Assembly (NCBI RefSeq): GCF_030846195.1
Contig: NZ_JAVCWH010000014.1
Span: 1-57,272 of the forward strand
From: Paracoccus yibinensis
GTDB taxonomy: Bacteria; Pseudomonadota; Alphaproteobacteria; Rhodobacterales; Rhodobacteraceae
DNA length: 57,272 nt
Reading direction: 5' to 3'
Shown here: positions 17,733-27,441 of the stretch, piece after piece
Layout: each line of letters opens with the position of its first letter
Numbering within the stretch: the stretch's first letter is position 1
The notes under the pieces: model-generated
Database searches by the model: none
What the model saw: the letters and a program-made list of their open reading frames with translations, nothing else
What the model was told of the DNA's origin: nothing
Program-made: the position numbers and the translations under genes

Positions 17733-17748
17733 CTACAAGATATGGGTT
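17733..17748 (-). promoter_or_regulatory. Possible NrdR-like box upstream of nrdJ
   Basis: The minus strand reads aacccatatcttgtag about 33 nt before the nrdJ ATG. About 10 of 16 positions fit the known NrdR consensus (acaCwAtATaTwGtgt), including the central ATAT and TTGT. NrdR boxes normally occur as pairs, and I did not see a clear second copy, so this is a weak call. Confidence 0.3.
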
Positions 17749-17770
17749 TTTTGGCCAGCCAATCAAGCGA

Positions 17771-18622
17771 TCAGATTGCCATTCCTCGCCGCACCGCATC
17801 CTCGCACGCGATGGCCAGGGTCTTGCGCGTCTGCCCTGCAGCCGGGATCGGATCATGGAGGACCACCCTCACCCGCCCCTGCCGCCGGGCCGCCAGCACG
17901 GCCAGCAAATGCGGCCCAAGGTCCATGTCGCCCCACCAGCCATAGAAACGCGGATCCGCCCCCTCTGGCGCCTGATAAAGCGCGCTGACCGGCTGGATCG
18001 CCAGTCCTTCAGGCAATGCAGGATCAAGAAAACCCTGAAACAGCGTCGCCTTGAAAGGCAACAGGCGCCGCCCGTCGGTCGAAGTGCCCTCGGGAAAGAA
18101 CAGCAGCCGGTGACCCGCACGGACGCGCGCCGCGAATTCCTGCGCCTGTGCGGATGCCAGCCGGGGATCGCGGATCACGAAATGCGTGTCGGTCACACGG
18201 GTCAGGATGTTGATGCCGGGCCAGTCCGCGACCTCGGACTTGCTGACGAAGAAGACCGGCACGGCCGCATTCAGCACCAGGATGTCCAGCCAGCTTGAAT
18301 GGTTGGCCACCACCGCGCCTGGGCCGCGCATCGGCTGTCCCCGGCACGACCAGCGGATGCCCATGCAGGCAAGGGTAAGGCGGCAGACCATCTGCACATG
18401 GGGCCCGGTCCAGGGGCGGCGGCGGCCGTAGAACAGCCGCTCGACCCCTCTCATCGGCAGGATCAAAAGCACCCCTGCCAACAGCACCAGAACAGCGCCG
18501 CCCCCGCGCCGCAGGACGCGCAGCCAGTCGCGAAAGCCCGATGGCGGTGCGCAAGGGGGCGGCACCGCGTCGCGCCAAGTCGACTCGGCCCGTCCCGGAT
18601 CGACGCGTGGGGAAAGGGTCAT
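17771..18622 (-). CDS. olsA: Lyso-ornithine lipid O-acyltransferase (PlsC family)
   Basis: 283 residues. Second step of ornithine lipid synthesis: adds an acyl chain to the hydroxyl of lyso-ornithine lipid. PlsC motifs are VVANHSSWLDILVL (NHxxxxD), LLFFPEGTSTDGRR (FPEGT) and AIQPVSALY. An N-terminal hydrophobic segment (GGGAVLVLLAGVLLILPM) anchors it to the membrane. The start codon overlaps the olsB stop in an ATGA arrangement, so the two are translationally coupled, which is the main reason to call it OlsA rather than a generic PlsC. nrdJ follows 70 nt downstream. Confidence 0.88.
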   Translation of the reverse strand: MTLSPRVDPGRAESTWRDAVPPPCAPPSGFRDWLRVLRRGGGAVLVLLAGVLLILPMRGVERLFYGRRRPWTGPHVQMVCRLTLACMGIRWSCRGQPMRGPGAVVANHSSWLDILVLNAAVPVFFVSKSEVADWPGINILTRVTDTHFVIRDPRLASAQAQEFAARVRAGHRLLFFPEGTSTDGRRLLPFKATLFQGFLDPALPEGLAIQPVSALYQAPEGADPRFYGWWGDMDLGPHLLAVLAARRQGRVRVVLHDPIPAAGQTRKTLAIACEDAVRRGMAI

Positions 18623-19428
18623 TGCGGCTGCCAGCGGCTTTCATAGAAGTGCCGGTGCTTGTCCGACATCGCGGCAGTGTCCATCAACAGAAACACGTCG
18701 GTCGTGTTGAAGGCGCGGTCGATGAAGGCACCCTCGCCCACCATCCCCCCAAGGCGAAGATAGGCCTTGATCAGTGCAGGCATCCCGGCCATGGCCTCTC
18801 GCCGGTCAAGACGGTCGGCGGGGATCAGGTCCATCCTGTGATAACCCGCAGACAGCGCCCTGGGCCGCAGATCCGCGGGCGCAAGGTGGTGGTGGTACAA
18901 CCAGCTGATCGAAGGGGCCAGCATCGGAATGTCCGTGCCATGGAAGCTGGCCACGCCGAACAGGATTTCGATCCGGTGATCAAGAACGTAATCGGCAAGG
19001 GCATTCCACATCAGGAACATCCCGGACCCGCCCCGGCAGGCCGGGTCGACGCAGGACCGGCCAAGCTCCAGCACGGGGCGGCCGCAGTCGCGCAAGGGCG
19101 TCAGGTCGTATTCCGAATCGCAGTAAAATCGCCCGAACTGCGCCGCGCGATCGCCGGGCAACAGGCGATAGACCCCGACGACATGGTCCAGATCCTCGGC
19201 CGAACGGCGATTGTCGATCAGGCAAAGATGATCCACGATAGGGTCGAATTCGTCGCGTTCCAACCGTTTGTCGTGATCCACCAACGGTCCGGTTCCGCCC
19301 AATTCCTCGACGAACACCCGATAGCGGAGGCGCTGCGCCGCCAGCAGATCCTGATCCGACACAGCCAGTCGGAGGTCGAAGAATGACGGATCGGTCTTCA
19401 TGCGGGAGGCAGGGGCGATCATGGACAT
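18619..19428 (-). CDS. olsB: L-ornithine N(alpha)-acyltransferase
   Basis: 269 residues. First step of ornithine lipid synthesis, transferring a 3-hydroxyacyl chain from acyl-ACP to ornithine. The GNAT-like OlsB family is recognised from LRLAVSDQDLLAAQRLRYRV, the LELGRSCVDPACRGG segment and LFGVASFHGTDI. Ornithine lipids are phosphorus-free membrane lipids common in this bacterial group. ATG at 19428 with agagagaa upstream; a second ATG two codons later is possible. The stop overlaps the olsA start by 4 nt. Confidence 0.92.
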   Translation of the reverse strand: MSMIAPASRMKTDPSFFDLRLAVSDQDLLAAQRLRYRVFVEELGGTGPLVDHDKRLERDEFDPIVDHLCLIDNRRSAEDLDHVVGVYRLLPGDRAAQFGRFYCDSEYDLTPLRDCGRPVLELGRSCVDPACRGGSGMFLMWNALADYVLDHRIEILFGVASFHGTDIPMLAPSISWLYHHHLAPADLRPRALSAGYHRMDLIPADRLDRREAMAGMPALIKAYLRLGGMVGEGAFIDRAFNTTDVFLLMDTAAMSDKHRHFYESRWQPQ

Positions 19429-19554
19429 CACGTTCTCTCTAGGCGGGGGGCCGAGGCTTTGCAACAGCGCCGCAGGTTGATGGCGCCCCCGCCTTACCAT
19501 GCGTCATGCCTTGCGCAGGACAATCAAAGGTTGCAATCGTGACGCTGAACCACT

Positions 19555-19734
19555 CTAGCCGCCCTGTGTCCAGACGATGTCCAGCGAAACCCGTCTTCCG
19601 TCGATGACCCGCTTTCCAGCCTCGGCGAAGTTGACCGTGATGCGGTCGCCGATGCGTGACTGTACCTGTCCCTCGCCCCATTCGGGCGCGCCGGGATGGC
19701 GGACGATCATTCCGGGTTCCAGGATCTCGTTCAC
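19555..19734 (-). CDS. DUF3553 domain small protein
   Basis: 59 residues from a GTG with aggga 9 nt upstream. The sequence VNEILEPGMIVRHPGAPEWG and later GQVQSRIGDRITVNFAEAGK match DUF3553, a small beta-rich domain resembling the CarD/UvrD-tail type RNAP-interaction or Tudor-like folds. The function is unknown. It is divergent from chpT, with their starts about 40 nt apart. A longer open frame upstream reads into chpT and was rejected. Confidence 0.8.
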   Translation of the reverse strand: MNEILEPGMIVRHPGAPEWGEGQVQSRIGDRITVNFAEAGKRVIDGRRVSLDIVWTQGG

Positions 19735-19773
19735 GGCGGCTCTCCCTGCGTTCCACTGGAAAGGTAATGCCAC

Positions 19774-20397
19774 ATGACCCTGGATACAACGCGCCTTGCA
19801 GCGGGCGAGCTGTCGCAGCTTTTGGGGTCGCGGCTGTGCCACGATCTCGTCTCGCCGCTGGGGGCCATCGGCAACGGGGTCGAACTGCTGGAGATGTCGT
19901 CCGATTTTCCCGGCATCGCGGCCTGCCCCGAGCTGCAGCTGATCGCGGAAAGCGTGTCATCCGCCCGTGCGCGGATCCAGATTTTCCGCGTGGCCTTCGG
20001 GCAGGCGCAGGGTGATCAGCGGATTTCGCGCGCAGGGCTGGCGCAGCTTCTGGACGGGTTTTCCGCCCAGGGCCGGATGCAGGTTCACCTGGATGCACAG
20101 GGGGATTTCCCGCGCGCCGAAATGCGGATGATCATGCTGGCGATGATGTGCCTTGAAACGGCGATGCCGTGGGGCGGCAAGGTCACGGTGCTGCACGGTC
20201 CTGCAGGCTGGCGCCTGGTCGCCGAAGCCGATAGGACCAAACAGGACGCGGCCCTGTGGGCCTGGCTTGGCGGCGACGGACAGCGCAGCCCCCTGCCCTC
20301 GGAGGTTCACTTCCCGCTGCTGGCCGAAGCCCTGGCCGAAGCCCGCCGCCCTCCGACCTGGGAAGTGGACGAGACGGGCGCCGAAATCGCCTTCTGA
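19774..20397 (+). CDS. chpT: Histidine phosphotransferase ChpT
   Basis: 207 residues. Carries phosphate from CckA to CtrA (and CpdR) in the alphaproteobacterial cell-cycle/motility phosphorelay. The phosphorylated histidine is expected at His23 in GSRLCHDLVSPLGAIGNG, followed by the dimerisation helix NGVELLEM. The C-terminal half (about 80-200) is the degenerate HATPase-like domain (DUF2328). The ATG at 19774 follows ggaaagg. In Rhodobacteraceae this relay governs motility and gene-transfer-agent control. proA converges from the other side with an 11-nt gap. Confidence 0.9.
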   Translation: MTLDTTRLAAGELSQLLGSRLCHDLVSPLGAIGNGVELLEMSSDFPGIAACPELQLIAESVSSARARIQIFRVAFGQAQGDQRISRAGLAQLLDGFSAQGRMQVHLDAQGDFPRAEMRMIMLAMMCLETAMPWGGKVTVLHGPAGWRLVAEADRTKQDAALWAWLGGDGQRSPLPSEVHFPLLAEALAEARRPPTWEVDETGAEIAF

Positions 20398-20408
20398 AAC
20401 CCGTTCCT

Positions 20409-21668
20409 TTAGGGGCGGATCGTGCCGTCGCCGGTCACCAGATACTTGAAGCTGGTCAGCTGTTCGGCACCCACGGGGCCGCGTGCGTGCATCTTGCCGG
20501 TGGCGATGCCGATCTCGGCGCCCATGCCGAACTCTCTGCCATCGGCGAACTGAGTGGACGCGTTTCGCATCAGGATGGCGCTGTCCAGGCCCGTGAAGAA
20601 CCGCTGCGCCGCCCTGTCGTCTTCTGTCAGGATCGATTCGGTGTGCTGGCTGCCATAGCGGCGGATATGCGCGATGGCTTCGTCCACCCCATCCACCAGC
20701 CGCGCCGCGATCACCATGTCCAGAAACTCGCGCCCGAAGTCGTCCGGTTCGGCGGCGACAGTGCCGGGGATGCGCGCCAGGTCGCCCTCGGCCCGGACCT
20801 CGACGCCCGCGTCCAGCAACGCCCGGATCAGGTCAGGACCTCCGGGATAGGCCCGGTCGATCAGCAGGCATTCCGCCGCCCCGCAGATCCCGGTGCGCCG
20901 TGTCTTCGCGTTCAGGACCACGCTTTGCGCCTTGCCGGGATCGGCGGCGGCATCGACATAGACGTGGCAGATCCCTTCGAGATGCGCGAATACCGGCACC
21001 CGCGCTTCGCGCTGCACCAGTCCGACCAGTCCCTTGCCGCCGCGCGGAATGATCACGTCGATCAGACCCTGCGCCTGCAACATCGCGGTCACGGCGGCCC
21101 GATCGCGGGTCGGCACAAGCTGGATCGCGGCCTCGGGCAGGCCCGCCCCCTGCAACCCTTCGACCATGCAGGCATGGATCGCCTGACTGGAATGCAGGCT
21201 TTCCGAGCCGCCGCGCAGGATCACGGCATTGCCGGATTTCAGCGCCAGGGCGCCCGCGTCGGCGGTCACGTTCGGGCGGCTTTCATAGATGACACCGATC
21301 ACACCGATGGGCGTGCGGACGCGCTGGATGTGCAAGCCGTTCGGGCGGTCCCATTCGGCCACGACCTCACCCACCGGGTCGCGCTGTTCGGCCACGGCGC
21401 GAAGCCCGTCCTCGATCCCGCGCAGGCGGTCCGCGTCCAGCCGCAGCCGGTCCAGCATCGAATCGGCCAGGCCCTTGTCGCGGCCGAACTGCATGTCCTT
21501 GTCGTTCGCGGCCAGGATGTCGGCCTGGTTCCGGCGCAGGGCCTCGGCCGCGCCGATCAGGGCGGCGTGCTTGCGCTCGGCGCTGGCCTGCGCCAGGTCG
21601 ATGGCAGCCGCCCGTGCAGCCTCGCCCATCCGCGCGATCAGCGCCGTTGCATCATCATGATCGGTCAT
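20409..21668 (-). CDS. proA: Gamma-glutamyl phosphate reductase
   Basis: 419 residues. Reduces gamma-glutamyl phosphate to glutamate semialdehyde with NADPH, second step of proline synthesis. The aldehyde-dehydrogenase-type fold is evident; the catalytic Cys lies in [20 protein letters not shown], and [13 protein letters not shown] and [20 protein letters not shown] are ProA hallmarks. The ATG at 21668 is preferred because ggaaggg lies 9 nt upstream; an ATG three codons earlier would have no spacing. proB, often just upstream, is absent: two tRNA-Asp genes lie there instead. Confidence 0.94.
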   Translation of the reverse strand: MTDHDDATALIARMGEAARAAAIDLAQASAERKHAALIGAAEALRRNQADILAANDKDMQFGRDKGLADSMLDRLRLDADRLRGIEDGLRAVAEQRDPVGEVVAEWDRPNGLHIQRVRTPIGVIGVIYESRPNVTADAGALALKSGNAVILRGGSESLHSSQAIHACMVEGLQGAGLPEAAIQLVPTRDRAAVTAMLQAQGLIDVIIPRGGKGLVGLVQREARVPVFAHLEGICHVYVDAAADPGKAQSVVLNAKTRRTGICGAAECLLIDRAYPGGPDLIRALLDAGVEVRAEGDLARIPGTVAAEPDDFGREFLDMVIAARLVDGVDEAIAHIRRYGSQHTESILTEDDRAAQRFFTGLDSAILMRNASTQFADGREFGMGAEIGIATGKMHARGPVGAEQLTSFKYLVTGDGTIRP

Positions 21669-21734
21669 CGTGAACATCCCTTCCTGCAGCCGAAATGACC
21701 CATCCCGGCCTCCGCTTCAACCCAGCGGCTTTGC

Positions 21735-21790
21735 CTTGGCGGAAATATCCTGGGGGAGTCCGAAGGACGGGGGCAAAGCCCCCCCTGCAG
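21735..21790. repeat. Intergenic hairpin repeat, degenerate copy
   Basis: Contains ggaaatatcctgggggagtc followed by a gggggcaaagccccc hairpin. It shares the aaatatcc-ggggg-hairpin order with the elements at 2175, 41142 and 48242, but differs in detail. It sits between proA and the tRNA-Asp pair and could terminate the tRNA transcript on the minus strand. Confidence 0.5.
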
Positions 21791-21810
21791 CAGTTCAATC
21801 AAGGAAGAAA

Positions 21811-21887
21811 TGGCGCGGTTGACGGGGCTCGAACCCGCGACCCCCGGCGTGACAGGCCGGTACTCTAACCAACTGAGCTACAACCGC
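21811..21887 (-). tRNA. tRNA-Asp (GTC), copy 1
   Basis: On the minus strand a 77-nt cloverleaf starts GCGGTTGTAGCTCAGTTGG and ends CAACCGC-G-CCA, so the CCA end is encoded. The 7-bp acceptor stem is perfect. The anticodon arm reads ccggcctGTCacgccgg with anticodon GTC, and the T arm carries GGTTCGAGCCC. Confidence 0.96.
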
Positions 21888-21910
21888 GCATTTCATGGCG
21901 ATGGTGTGTG

Positions 21911-21987
21911 TGGCGCGGTTGACGGGGCTCGAACCCGCGACCCCCGGCGTGACAGGCCGGTACTCTAACCAACTGAGCTACAACCGC
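21911..21987 (-). tRNA. tRNA-Asp (GTC), copy 2
   Basis: Identical in sequence to the copy 24 nt away, with the same perfect acceptor stem, GTC anticodon and encoded CCA. It is the promoter-proximal copy on the minus strand. The two form a tandem transcribed unit, most likely a recent duplication. Confidence 0.96.
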
Positions 21988-22077
21988 ACACTCACCACCC
22001 CGACCAGATCGCCCGCCGGGGTGAGGGGCGGTTTACGCAGACCGATCGCCCCCGTCAAGGGCGCGTTTGGAAAAATC

Positions 22078-23181
22078 CTATCGTTTGCGCGGATGACTGA
22101 TCCGCCCTCCGCAGCAGGCTGCGGGAACGCCAGTCGTCGTCGGCCCTGAGGTCGGCAGCCCCCGCATGACGCGGGCCGCCAGCCAGCCGAAGGCCTGCGC
22201 CTCGAGCATGTCGCCGTCCAGGCCTGCCGCCTCGACCGGCTGGACATCGCAGGGCAGATCCTGGGCCAGGCGCGTCATGATCGCCGGATTGCGCCGCCCG
22301 CCGCCGCAGACAAGAACCGTGGCGGGAACGGATGGCAGCCAGCGGAGACCTGCCGCGACAGCGCCTGCCAAGGCCGCGACGAGGGTGGCTGCGGCATCGG
22401 CATCCGCCAGCGGCTCGACGGCGGCGGCAAGGCCCGCGAACTGGTCGCGGTCGAGCGACTTGGGCGGGGGGCGGTCAAACCAGGGATGACTCAGGAAGTC
22501 GGCGACAATGGCTTCTTCTACATTACCAGTCCTCGCCAAGGCCCCATCTTCGTCATGGCTGCGGCGAAGCCTGCGGCGCATCAGGTCGTTGATCGGCGCA
22601 TTGGCCGGCCCCGTATCGAAGGCAAGGCAGGCACCCGGCGCTTCGGGCGCAGAGGCTGCCGGATCAACCCAGGTGATGTTGCCGACCCCGCCGAGGTTCA
22701 GGAAAGCAACCGGCTGCGAGGGAAGATGGCCCTGCCCCACGGCCCACCCGGCGCAGGCCCAGTGGAAGAACGGCGCCAGCGGCGCGCCTTCGCCACCCCG
22801 ACGCACGTCTTCAGTGCGAAAGTCCCAGACGACGGGCCGGTCCGTCTTGCGCGCCAGCAACGCACCATCACCCGACTGATGCGTGCCCCTGCCCTGCGGA
22901 TCATGGGCCAGCGTCTGACCGTGATAGCCGATCATGTCGGCCTCGTGGAAATCGGCGGCCATTGCGGCGTGGCTTGCAACCGAGATCGCCGCCGCGTCCT
23001 CGACCCCTTCCTCTCCCGGCCAGCGGCCGAGCGCAGCGTGCAATGCAGCCGATTCATTGTCAGAGTAGGCGCGGAATGCGCGGCGCCCAAACCCCCCGAT
23101 CCGCACGCCGTCGGTCTCGATTACCGCCGCGTCCACCCCGTCCATCGAGGTGCCCGACATCATTCCCAGAACCCGGATCAT
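22078..23181 (-). CDS. anmK: Anhydro-N-acetylmuramic acid kinase
   Basis: 367 residues. Phosphorylates and opens 1,6-anhydro-MurNAc to MurNAc-6-P during peptidoglycan recycling. The N-terminal ATPase motif [20 protein letters not shown], the [11 protein letters not shown] block and [11 protein letters not shown] (phosphate 2) are AnmK signatures; [16 protein letters not shown] is the adenosine-binding motif. ATG at 23181 with ggaaggaaaa upstream. It is divergent from tyrS with starts 60 nt apart, an arrangement common in Rhodobacteraceae. Confidence 0.95.
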   Translation of the reverse strand: MIRVLGMMSGTSMDGVDAAVIETDGVRIGGFGRRAFRAYSDNESAALHAALGRWPGEEGVEDAAAISVASHAAMAADFHEADMIGYHGQTLAHDPQGRGTHQSGDGALLARKTDRPVVWDFRTEDVRRGGEGAPLAPFFHWACAGWAVGQGHLPSQPVAFLNLGGVGNITWVDPAASAPEAPGACLAFDTGPANAPINDLMRRRLRRSHDEDGALARTGNVEEAIVADFLSHPWFDRPPPKSLDRDQFAGLAAAVEPLADADAAATLVAALAGAVAAGLRWLPSVPATVLVCGGGRRNPAIMTRLAQDLPCDVQPVEAAGLDGDMLEAQAFGWLAARVMRGLPTSGPTTTGVPAACCGGRISHPRKR

Positions 23182-23240
23182 CGCGCTTTTCCTTCCCTGC
23201 CCCAGCCGGTATATCCGCGCCGACCAGAAGGAAAAAGCCG

Positions 23241-24485
23241 ATGACCTACAGCCCCAAGTCCGATTTCCTGCGCGTGATGTTCGAACGCGGCTATGTCGCC
23301 GACTGCACGGATTACGCGGCGCTGGACCAGGCGCTGCTGGACGGCCCGGTGACGGCCTATATCGGCTATGACGCGACGGCGGCGTCCTTGCATGTGGGGC
23401 ACCTGCTGAACATCATGATGCTGCGATGGTTCCAGAAGACCGGCAACCGGCCGATCACGCTGATGGGCGGCGGCACGACCAAGGTGGGCGACCCCAGTTT
23501 CCGCAGCGAGGAACGCCCCCTGCTGGACGAGGCCGCGATCCAGGCCAACATCGACGGCATGCAGCAGGTCTTCGCACGATACCTTGCCTATGGCGACGGC
23601 GCGGCCCTGATGCTGAACAATGCCGAATGGCTGGACGGGCTGAACTATCTGGAGTTCCTGCGCGACATCGGGCGGCATTTCAGCGTCAACCGGATGCTGT
23701 CCTTCGAATCGGTCAAGTCCCGGCTGGACCGCGAGCAGTCGCTGTCCTTCCTGGAATTCAACTACATGATCCTGCAGGCCTATGACTTTCTCGAACTGCA
23801 CCGCCGCTATGGCTGCCGGTTGCAGATGGGCGGATCGGACCAATGGGGCAACATCGTCAACGGCATCGACCTGACGCGCCGGGTGGACGATGCGGTGATC
23901 TGGGGGCTGACCTCGCCCCTGCTGACGACCAGTGACGGGCGCAAGATGGGCAAGTCGGCCGGGGGTGCCGTCTGGCTGAACGGCGCGATGCTGTCGCCCT
24001 ATGAATTCTGGCAGTTCTGGCGCAACACGACCGATGCCGATGTGGGGCGCTTCCTGAAGCTCTATACCGAACTGCCGGTGGATGACTGCAACCGCCTTGG
24101 GGCGCTGCAAGGAGCCGAGATCAACGAGGCCAAAATCCGGCTGGCGAACGAGGTGACGTCCCTGCTGCATGGGGCGGAGGCCGCTGCAAGCGCCGAGGCG
24201 ACGGCGCGCGAGGTCTTCGAGCAGGGCGGGGCCGGTGGCGAGCTGGAAGTCACGACGGTTGCCGCGGATTCCCTGACGAGGGGGCTGACGGTGACGCAAC
24301 TGCTGGTCCAGACGGGCATCACCGGTTCAGGGAAGGAGGCCAAGCGCCTGATCTCCGAAGGCGGGCTGCGGCTGAACAACCAGCCTGTGTCCGACCCGCA
24401 GATGGCCGTGGACGCCGCGCTGATCGGAGATGGTCTGAAGGTGTCGGTCGGCAAGAAGAAACACAGGATGGTCCAGATCGGCTGA
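23241..24485 (+). CDS. tyrS: Tyrosyl-tRNA synthetase
   Basis: 414 residues. Class I aminoacyl-tRNA synthetase charging tRNA-Tyr. The HIGH motif is HVGH at residues 51-54 and the KMSKS loop is KMGKS at 235-239. The tyrosine/tRNA segment [16 protein letters not shown] is present, and a C-terminal S4-type RNA-binding domain ends the protein ([20 protein letters not shown], about 345-364). The ATG at 23241 follows agaaggaaaa; the longer frame upstream is antisense to anmK. Confidence 0.96.
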   Translation: MTYSPKSDFLRVMFERGYVADCTDYAALDQALLDGPVTAYIGYDATAASLHVGHLLNIMMLRWFQKTGNRPITLMGGGTTKVGDPSFRSEERPLLDEAAIQANIDGMQQVFARYLAYGDGAALMLNNAEWLDGLNYLEFLRDIGRHFSVNRMLSFESVKSRLDREQSLSFLEFNYMILQAYDFLELHRRYGCRLQMGGSDQWGNIVNGIDLTRRVDDAVIWGLTSPLLTTSDGRKMGKSAGGAVWLNGAMLSPYEFWQFWRNTTDADVGRFLKLYTELPVDDCNRLGALQGAEINEAKIRLANEVTSLLHGAEAAASAEATAREVFEQGGAGGELEVTTVAADSLTRGLTVTQLLVQTGITGSGKEAKRLISEGGLRLNNQPVSDPQMAVDAALIGDGLKVSVGKKKHRMVQIG

Positions 24486-24607
24486 TGCAGGGGCTGCATG
24501 GCTGCCTTGCAGGCCTGGTTGACGCTGCGTCGCGGCAATGGACACGTTGGCATACCGCCCCTATCTTCCGGGTCGGGAGGACCACTTCGACCCTGAAAGA
24601 CAGGACA

Positions 24608-24748
24608 ATGGCACAGAATAACGCCCAACCCCTCAGCATCAGCGCCCGCAAGTTGCAGGCCCAGGCCGATGCCGTGCTGGATCAGATGTTCGCGTATTTC
24701 ACCCGCGAGGAAGCGCCGCGCGTGATCGAAACCCGCCGCGCCGCCTGA
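24608..24748 (+). CDS. Small conserved-looking protein (46 residues), unknown
   Basis: The product begins MAQNNAQPLSISARKLQAQA and ends with a basic RRAA. It is hydrophilic and predicted mainly helical, with no signal peptide or membrane segment. A modest aaagacagga site lies before the ATG. The gene sits between tyrS and a strong terminator with UUCG tetraloop. I recall similar short proteins in related bacteria but know no function. Confidence 0.55.
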   Translation: MAQNNAQPLSISARKLQAQADAVLDQMFAYFTREEAPRVIETRRAA

Positions 24749-24775
24749 TCACGGCCAGACCAGTTGGATTTTTCC

Positions 24776-24797
24776 GGGGGCGTTCGCGCCCCCTTTG
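24776..24797 (+). terminator. Rho-independent terminator with UUCG loop
   Basis: A perfect 7-bp stem, gggggcg at 24776-24782 and cgccccc at 24787-24793, closes a ttcg tetraloop and is followed by tttg. It lies 27 nt after the small ORF, between convergent units, and marks the end of the tyrS-side transcript. Confidence 0.88.
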
Positions 24798-24809
24798 CAT
24801 GTCTGGACG

Positions 24810-25787
24810 TCAGCGTGCCACTGCCCGGGGGTAGCCATTCGCCCGCAGCCGCGCCAAGGCCGAGACCAGGGCTTGGCGGTCGGCAAAAGGTCCGGCAAGT
24901 ATTTCCTTCCGCACCTCGTCGTTCACGCGCTCACTGCGTTGCGCCGTGCGATAACCCAGGCCGGACAACCGCCGCAGGGCTGCAAGCGCGTTGGCTTCGT
25001 CCGAATAGGTGCCGATCCAGACATAGCGCGCATTGGCGGGAATCATCTCGACCAAGGGCGTGGCGGTCCGGGGCGGTTCCGGACGGCGTGCGACCACCGA
25101 GGCGGGTTTGGGGCCAACCTTGGCAGGGTCAGGCTCGACGCGCTTCACCGATCGGGGTTCTTCTGCCTTTCGCGTCGATTCTGCGGGACGGTTCTCGGAT
25201 GGCGGTGTCGCGGCAGCCTTGGGTTCGGCCGACCTTTCGGCCACCACCGCAGGCGCGGGGTCGGCCTTCATGCCGGGACAAAGGCCCTGTGTCACGTCAC
25301 CGCCGATGATCGGCGTTTCGTCGCCAGCAGGGCGATACCCCAGTCGCGCGCACAGCCCGTCGGGTGCACGACCCGCCATGGCACTGCGAAGACGCGCATC
25401 CAGTTCGACCTGCAAGGCAAGGGTCTTGTCCAGTTCCGCCTGGGCGGGATCCGGCGCGGCCTCCACCAAGGGCGTGAGCGGTTCGCCAGCAGCCAGATCG
25501 CCGGACCGCAAGCCCTCTGCCAGCACCGCCGTCAACACCTCCTCGGGGGACGGCAGGGTTTCGGGTGCACTGGCCGCTTCGGCAGGCTGGCTTGGGGGAA
25601 AGCCGCAGATCGGCGCACCCTGCTTGTCGAGGCGCGGCGACCATTCTTCGCCGTCACGGACGAAGACGCAGCCGGTGCGGTCGATATATTGCGCCCCCGG
25701 ATAGTCACCGGGCGGAGGCGGCTCGGGCGCGGCCAGAACCCGTCCCGGCAACCAAAGCACCAGCACCATCCAAGCCAAGATCCGCAT
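24810..25787 (-). CDS. Secreted SPOR-domain protein
   Basis: 325 residues with an N-terminal signal peptide (MRILAWMVLVLWLPGRVLAA). The mature protein has a short Cys-containing N-terminal region, a Pro/Ala/Glu-rich linker (about 190-245) and a C-terminal SPOR domain of about 75 residues (YVWIGTYSDEANALAALRRL through the final LRANGYPRAVAR). SPOR domains bind denuded peptidoglycan at division sites, so a cell-envelope role is likely. It lies 65 nt downstream of upp on the same strand but is probably functionally unrelated to nucleoside salvage. Confidence 0.8.
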   Translation of the reverse strand: MRILAWMVLVLWLPGRVLAAPEPPPPGDYPGAQYIDRTGCVFVRDGEEWSPRLDKQGAPICGFPPSQPAEAASAPETLPSPEEVLTAVLAEGLRSGDLAAGEPLTPLVEAAPDPAQAELDKTLALQVELDARLRSAMAGRAPDGLCARLGYRPAGDETPIIGGDVTQGLCPGMKADPAPAVVAERSAEPKAAATPPSENRPAESTRKAEEPRSVKRVEPDPAKVGPKPASVVARRPEPPRTATPLVEMIPANARYVWIGTYSDEANALAALRRLSGLGYRTAQRSERVNDEVRKEILAGPFADRQALVSALARLRANGYPRAVAR

Positions 25788-25852
25788 CAGCCACCCACGA
25801 TTCGATTTCCCGAATCAGGAATAGGCCGAAAGCCTGAAGCCTGGGTTAACGG

Positions 25853-26485
25853 CTATTTCGTTCCGAACATCCGATCGCCCGCGTCGCCCAAGCCGGGCAC
25901 GATATAGCCGTGATCGTCCAGCCGTTCGTCCAGCGAGGCGGTAAAGATCGGCACATCGGGATGCGCCTGACGCATCCGCTCGACGCCTTCGGGCGCTGCC
26001 AGCAGGCACAGGAAGCGCAGATTGGTGGCACCGCGGGCCTTCAGCATGTCGATCGCGGCAACAGATGAATTGCCGGTGGCCAACATGGGATCCACGACGA
26101 TGGTCAGCCGCGCGTCAAGTTCCTTGGGAACCTTGCAGTAATATTCTACCGGCATCAGGGTCTCGGGGTCGCGGTACATGCCCACGAATCCAACGCGGGC
26201 CGAAGGGATCATTTCAAGAATCCCATCCAGAAGCCCGTTCCCAGCCCGCAAAATGGAGATCAGGGCAAGCTTCTTCCCCTCCAGCGTCGGGGCGTCCATC
26301 TCGCACAAGGGGGTTTCGATGCGCGTGGTGGTCAGTTCAAGTTCGCGCGTGACTTCGTAGGCCAGAAGCAGACTGATCTCGCGCAGAAGGCGACGGAAGC
26401 CCGCGGTCGAGACGTCCTTCTTGCGCATGATCGTCAGCTTGTGCTGGACAAGCGGGTGGTCGATGACGGTCAGGTGCTGGCTCAC
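25853..26485 (-). CDS. upp: Uracil phosphoribosyltransferase
   Basis: 210 residues. Converts uracil plus PRPP to UMP. The PRPP-binding motif is [12 protein letters not shown] (about residues 130-141), the [15 protein letters not shown] block is conserved, and [17 protein letters not shown] is the uracil-recognising end. The GTG at 26485 has an ideal aaggag site and overlaps the add stop codon by 4 nt (GTGA). Last gene of the cdd-deoA-deoB-add-upp operon. Confidence 0.95.
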   Translation of the reverse strand: MSQHLTVIDHPLVQHKLTIMRKKDVSTAGFRRLLREISLLLAYEVTRELELTTTRIETPLCEMDAPTLEGKKLALISILRAGNGLLDGILEMIPSARVGFVGMYRDPETLMPVEYYCKVPKELDARLTIVVDPMLATGNSSVAAIDMLKARGATNLRFLCLLAAPEGVERMRQAHPDVPIFTASLDERLDDHGYIVPGLGDAGDRMFGTK

Positions 26486-27441
26486 GGGAACTCCTTCAAA
26501 ATCCGGTCGCGGGTCGCCTGGTCGCAGAAAGCAGCCTCGGCGGCCCAGCGGTTGATCTGGGCGAATTCCGTATCGCCCCAACCGAAGGCATCGGCAAGCC
26601 GGTCATATTCGCGACGCATCGTCGTGTGGAAGAAGGGCGGATCGTCGGTGGATACGGTGACGCGCACCCCGGCATCGGCCAGCCGCGCGATCGGATGGGC
26701 GGGCCAGTCGGGATAGACGCCAAGCGCGACGTTCGAACCCGGGCAAACCTCCAGCGTGACACCCTTGTCCGCCAGATGGCGAACAAGGGCCGGATCCTCG
26801 ATGGCGCGGACGCCGTGGCCAATGCGGGTGCAACCAAGCGCCAGGGCGTCGCGGATGCTGTCGGGACCGCCCCATTCGCCCGCATGGCAGGTCAGGCCCA
26901 GCCCTGCCTCCTTCGCGCAGTCGAAGGACCACGCGTAGTCGGTCGCGCGGCCCACGTCCTCGGCCCCGCCCATGCCAAAGCCCGTCACCCAGGTGCCCGC
27001 CGTTTCCGCCGCGCAGATGGCAGTCTTCTTTGCGCGATCGGAACCGAAATGACGGATGGCGGTCAAAATTGCACGGCTGTCAATACCTGCGGCGCGCGCC
27101 TTGTCGGCAACCTCGGTCATGGCGGCCAGATAGTCGCGCCAGGCGGACAGGTCAGCCCCGCCGCAGAACTCGGGCGAGACGAACAGCTCGGTATAGATGA
27201 CGCCCTGTTCGGCTGATCGCTCCAGAACCTCGGCCAGCAGGCGGGCGTAATCCTGCGGGGTTTGCAGCACGCTGGTCGCGGCCTCGTAGCAGCGCAGGAA
27301 GCCGTCGAAGCCGTCATAGGCATAGTTGCCGCGTTCGTCGAAGACGCCGGTCAGGTCGGCATGCTTTTCGGCGGCAAGGCCGCGGATGAAGGCGGGGGGC
27401 GCTGCGCCTTCCAAGTGCAGGTGCAGTTCGATCCTCTTCAC
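26482..27441 (-). CDS. add: Adenosine deaminase (or adenine deaminase of the same family)
   Basis: 319 residues from a GTG. Zn-dependent deaminase of the adenosine/AMP deaminase family. Metal ligands are visible as IELHLHLEG (His7, His9), [10 protein letters not shown] and the late [11 protein letters not shown] (Asp pair); the proton-donor Glu lies in [10 protein letters not shown]. The start overlaps the deoB stop by 4 nt (GTGA), and its stop overlaps the upp start. The operon context with cdd, deoA and deoB argues for nucleoside (adenosine) rather than adenine as substrate. Confidence 0.9.
   Translation of the reverse strand: MKRIELHLHLEGAAPPAFIRGLAAEKHADLTGVFDERGNYAYDGFDGFLRCYEAATSVLQTPQDYARLLAEVLERSAEQGVIYTELFVSPEFCGGADLSAWRDYLAAMTEVADKARAAGIDSRAILTAIRHFGSDRAKKTAICAAETAGTWVTGFGMGGAEDVGRATDYAWSFDCAKEAGLGLTCHAGEWGGPDSIRDALALGCTRIGHGVRAIEDPALVRHLADKGVTLEVCPGSNVALGVYPDWPAHPIARLADAGVRVTVSTDDPPFFHTTMRREYDRLADAFGWGDTEFAQINRWAAEAAFCDQATRDRILKEFP

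Noticed and set aside
20256..21698. 480-codon plus-strand frame opposite proA
   Set aside because: Antisense shadow of proA, overlapping chpT as well.
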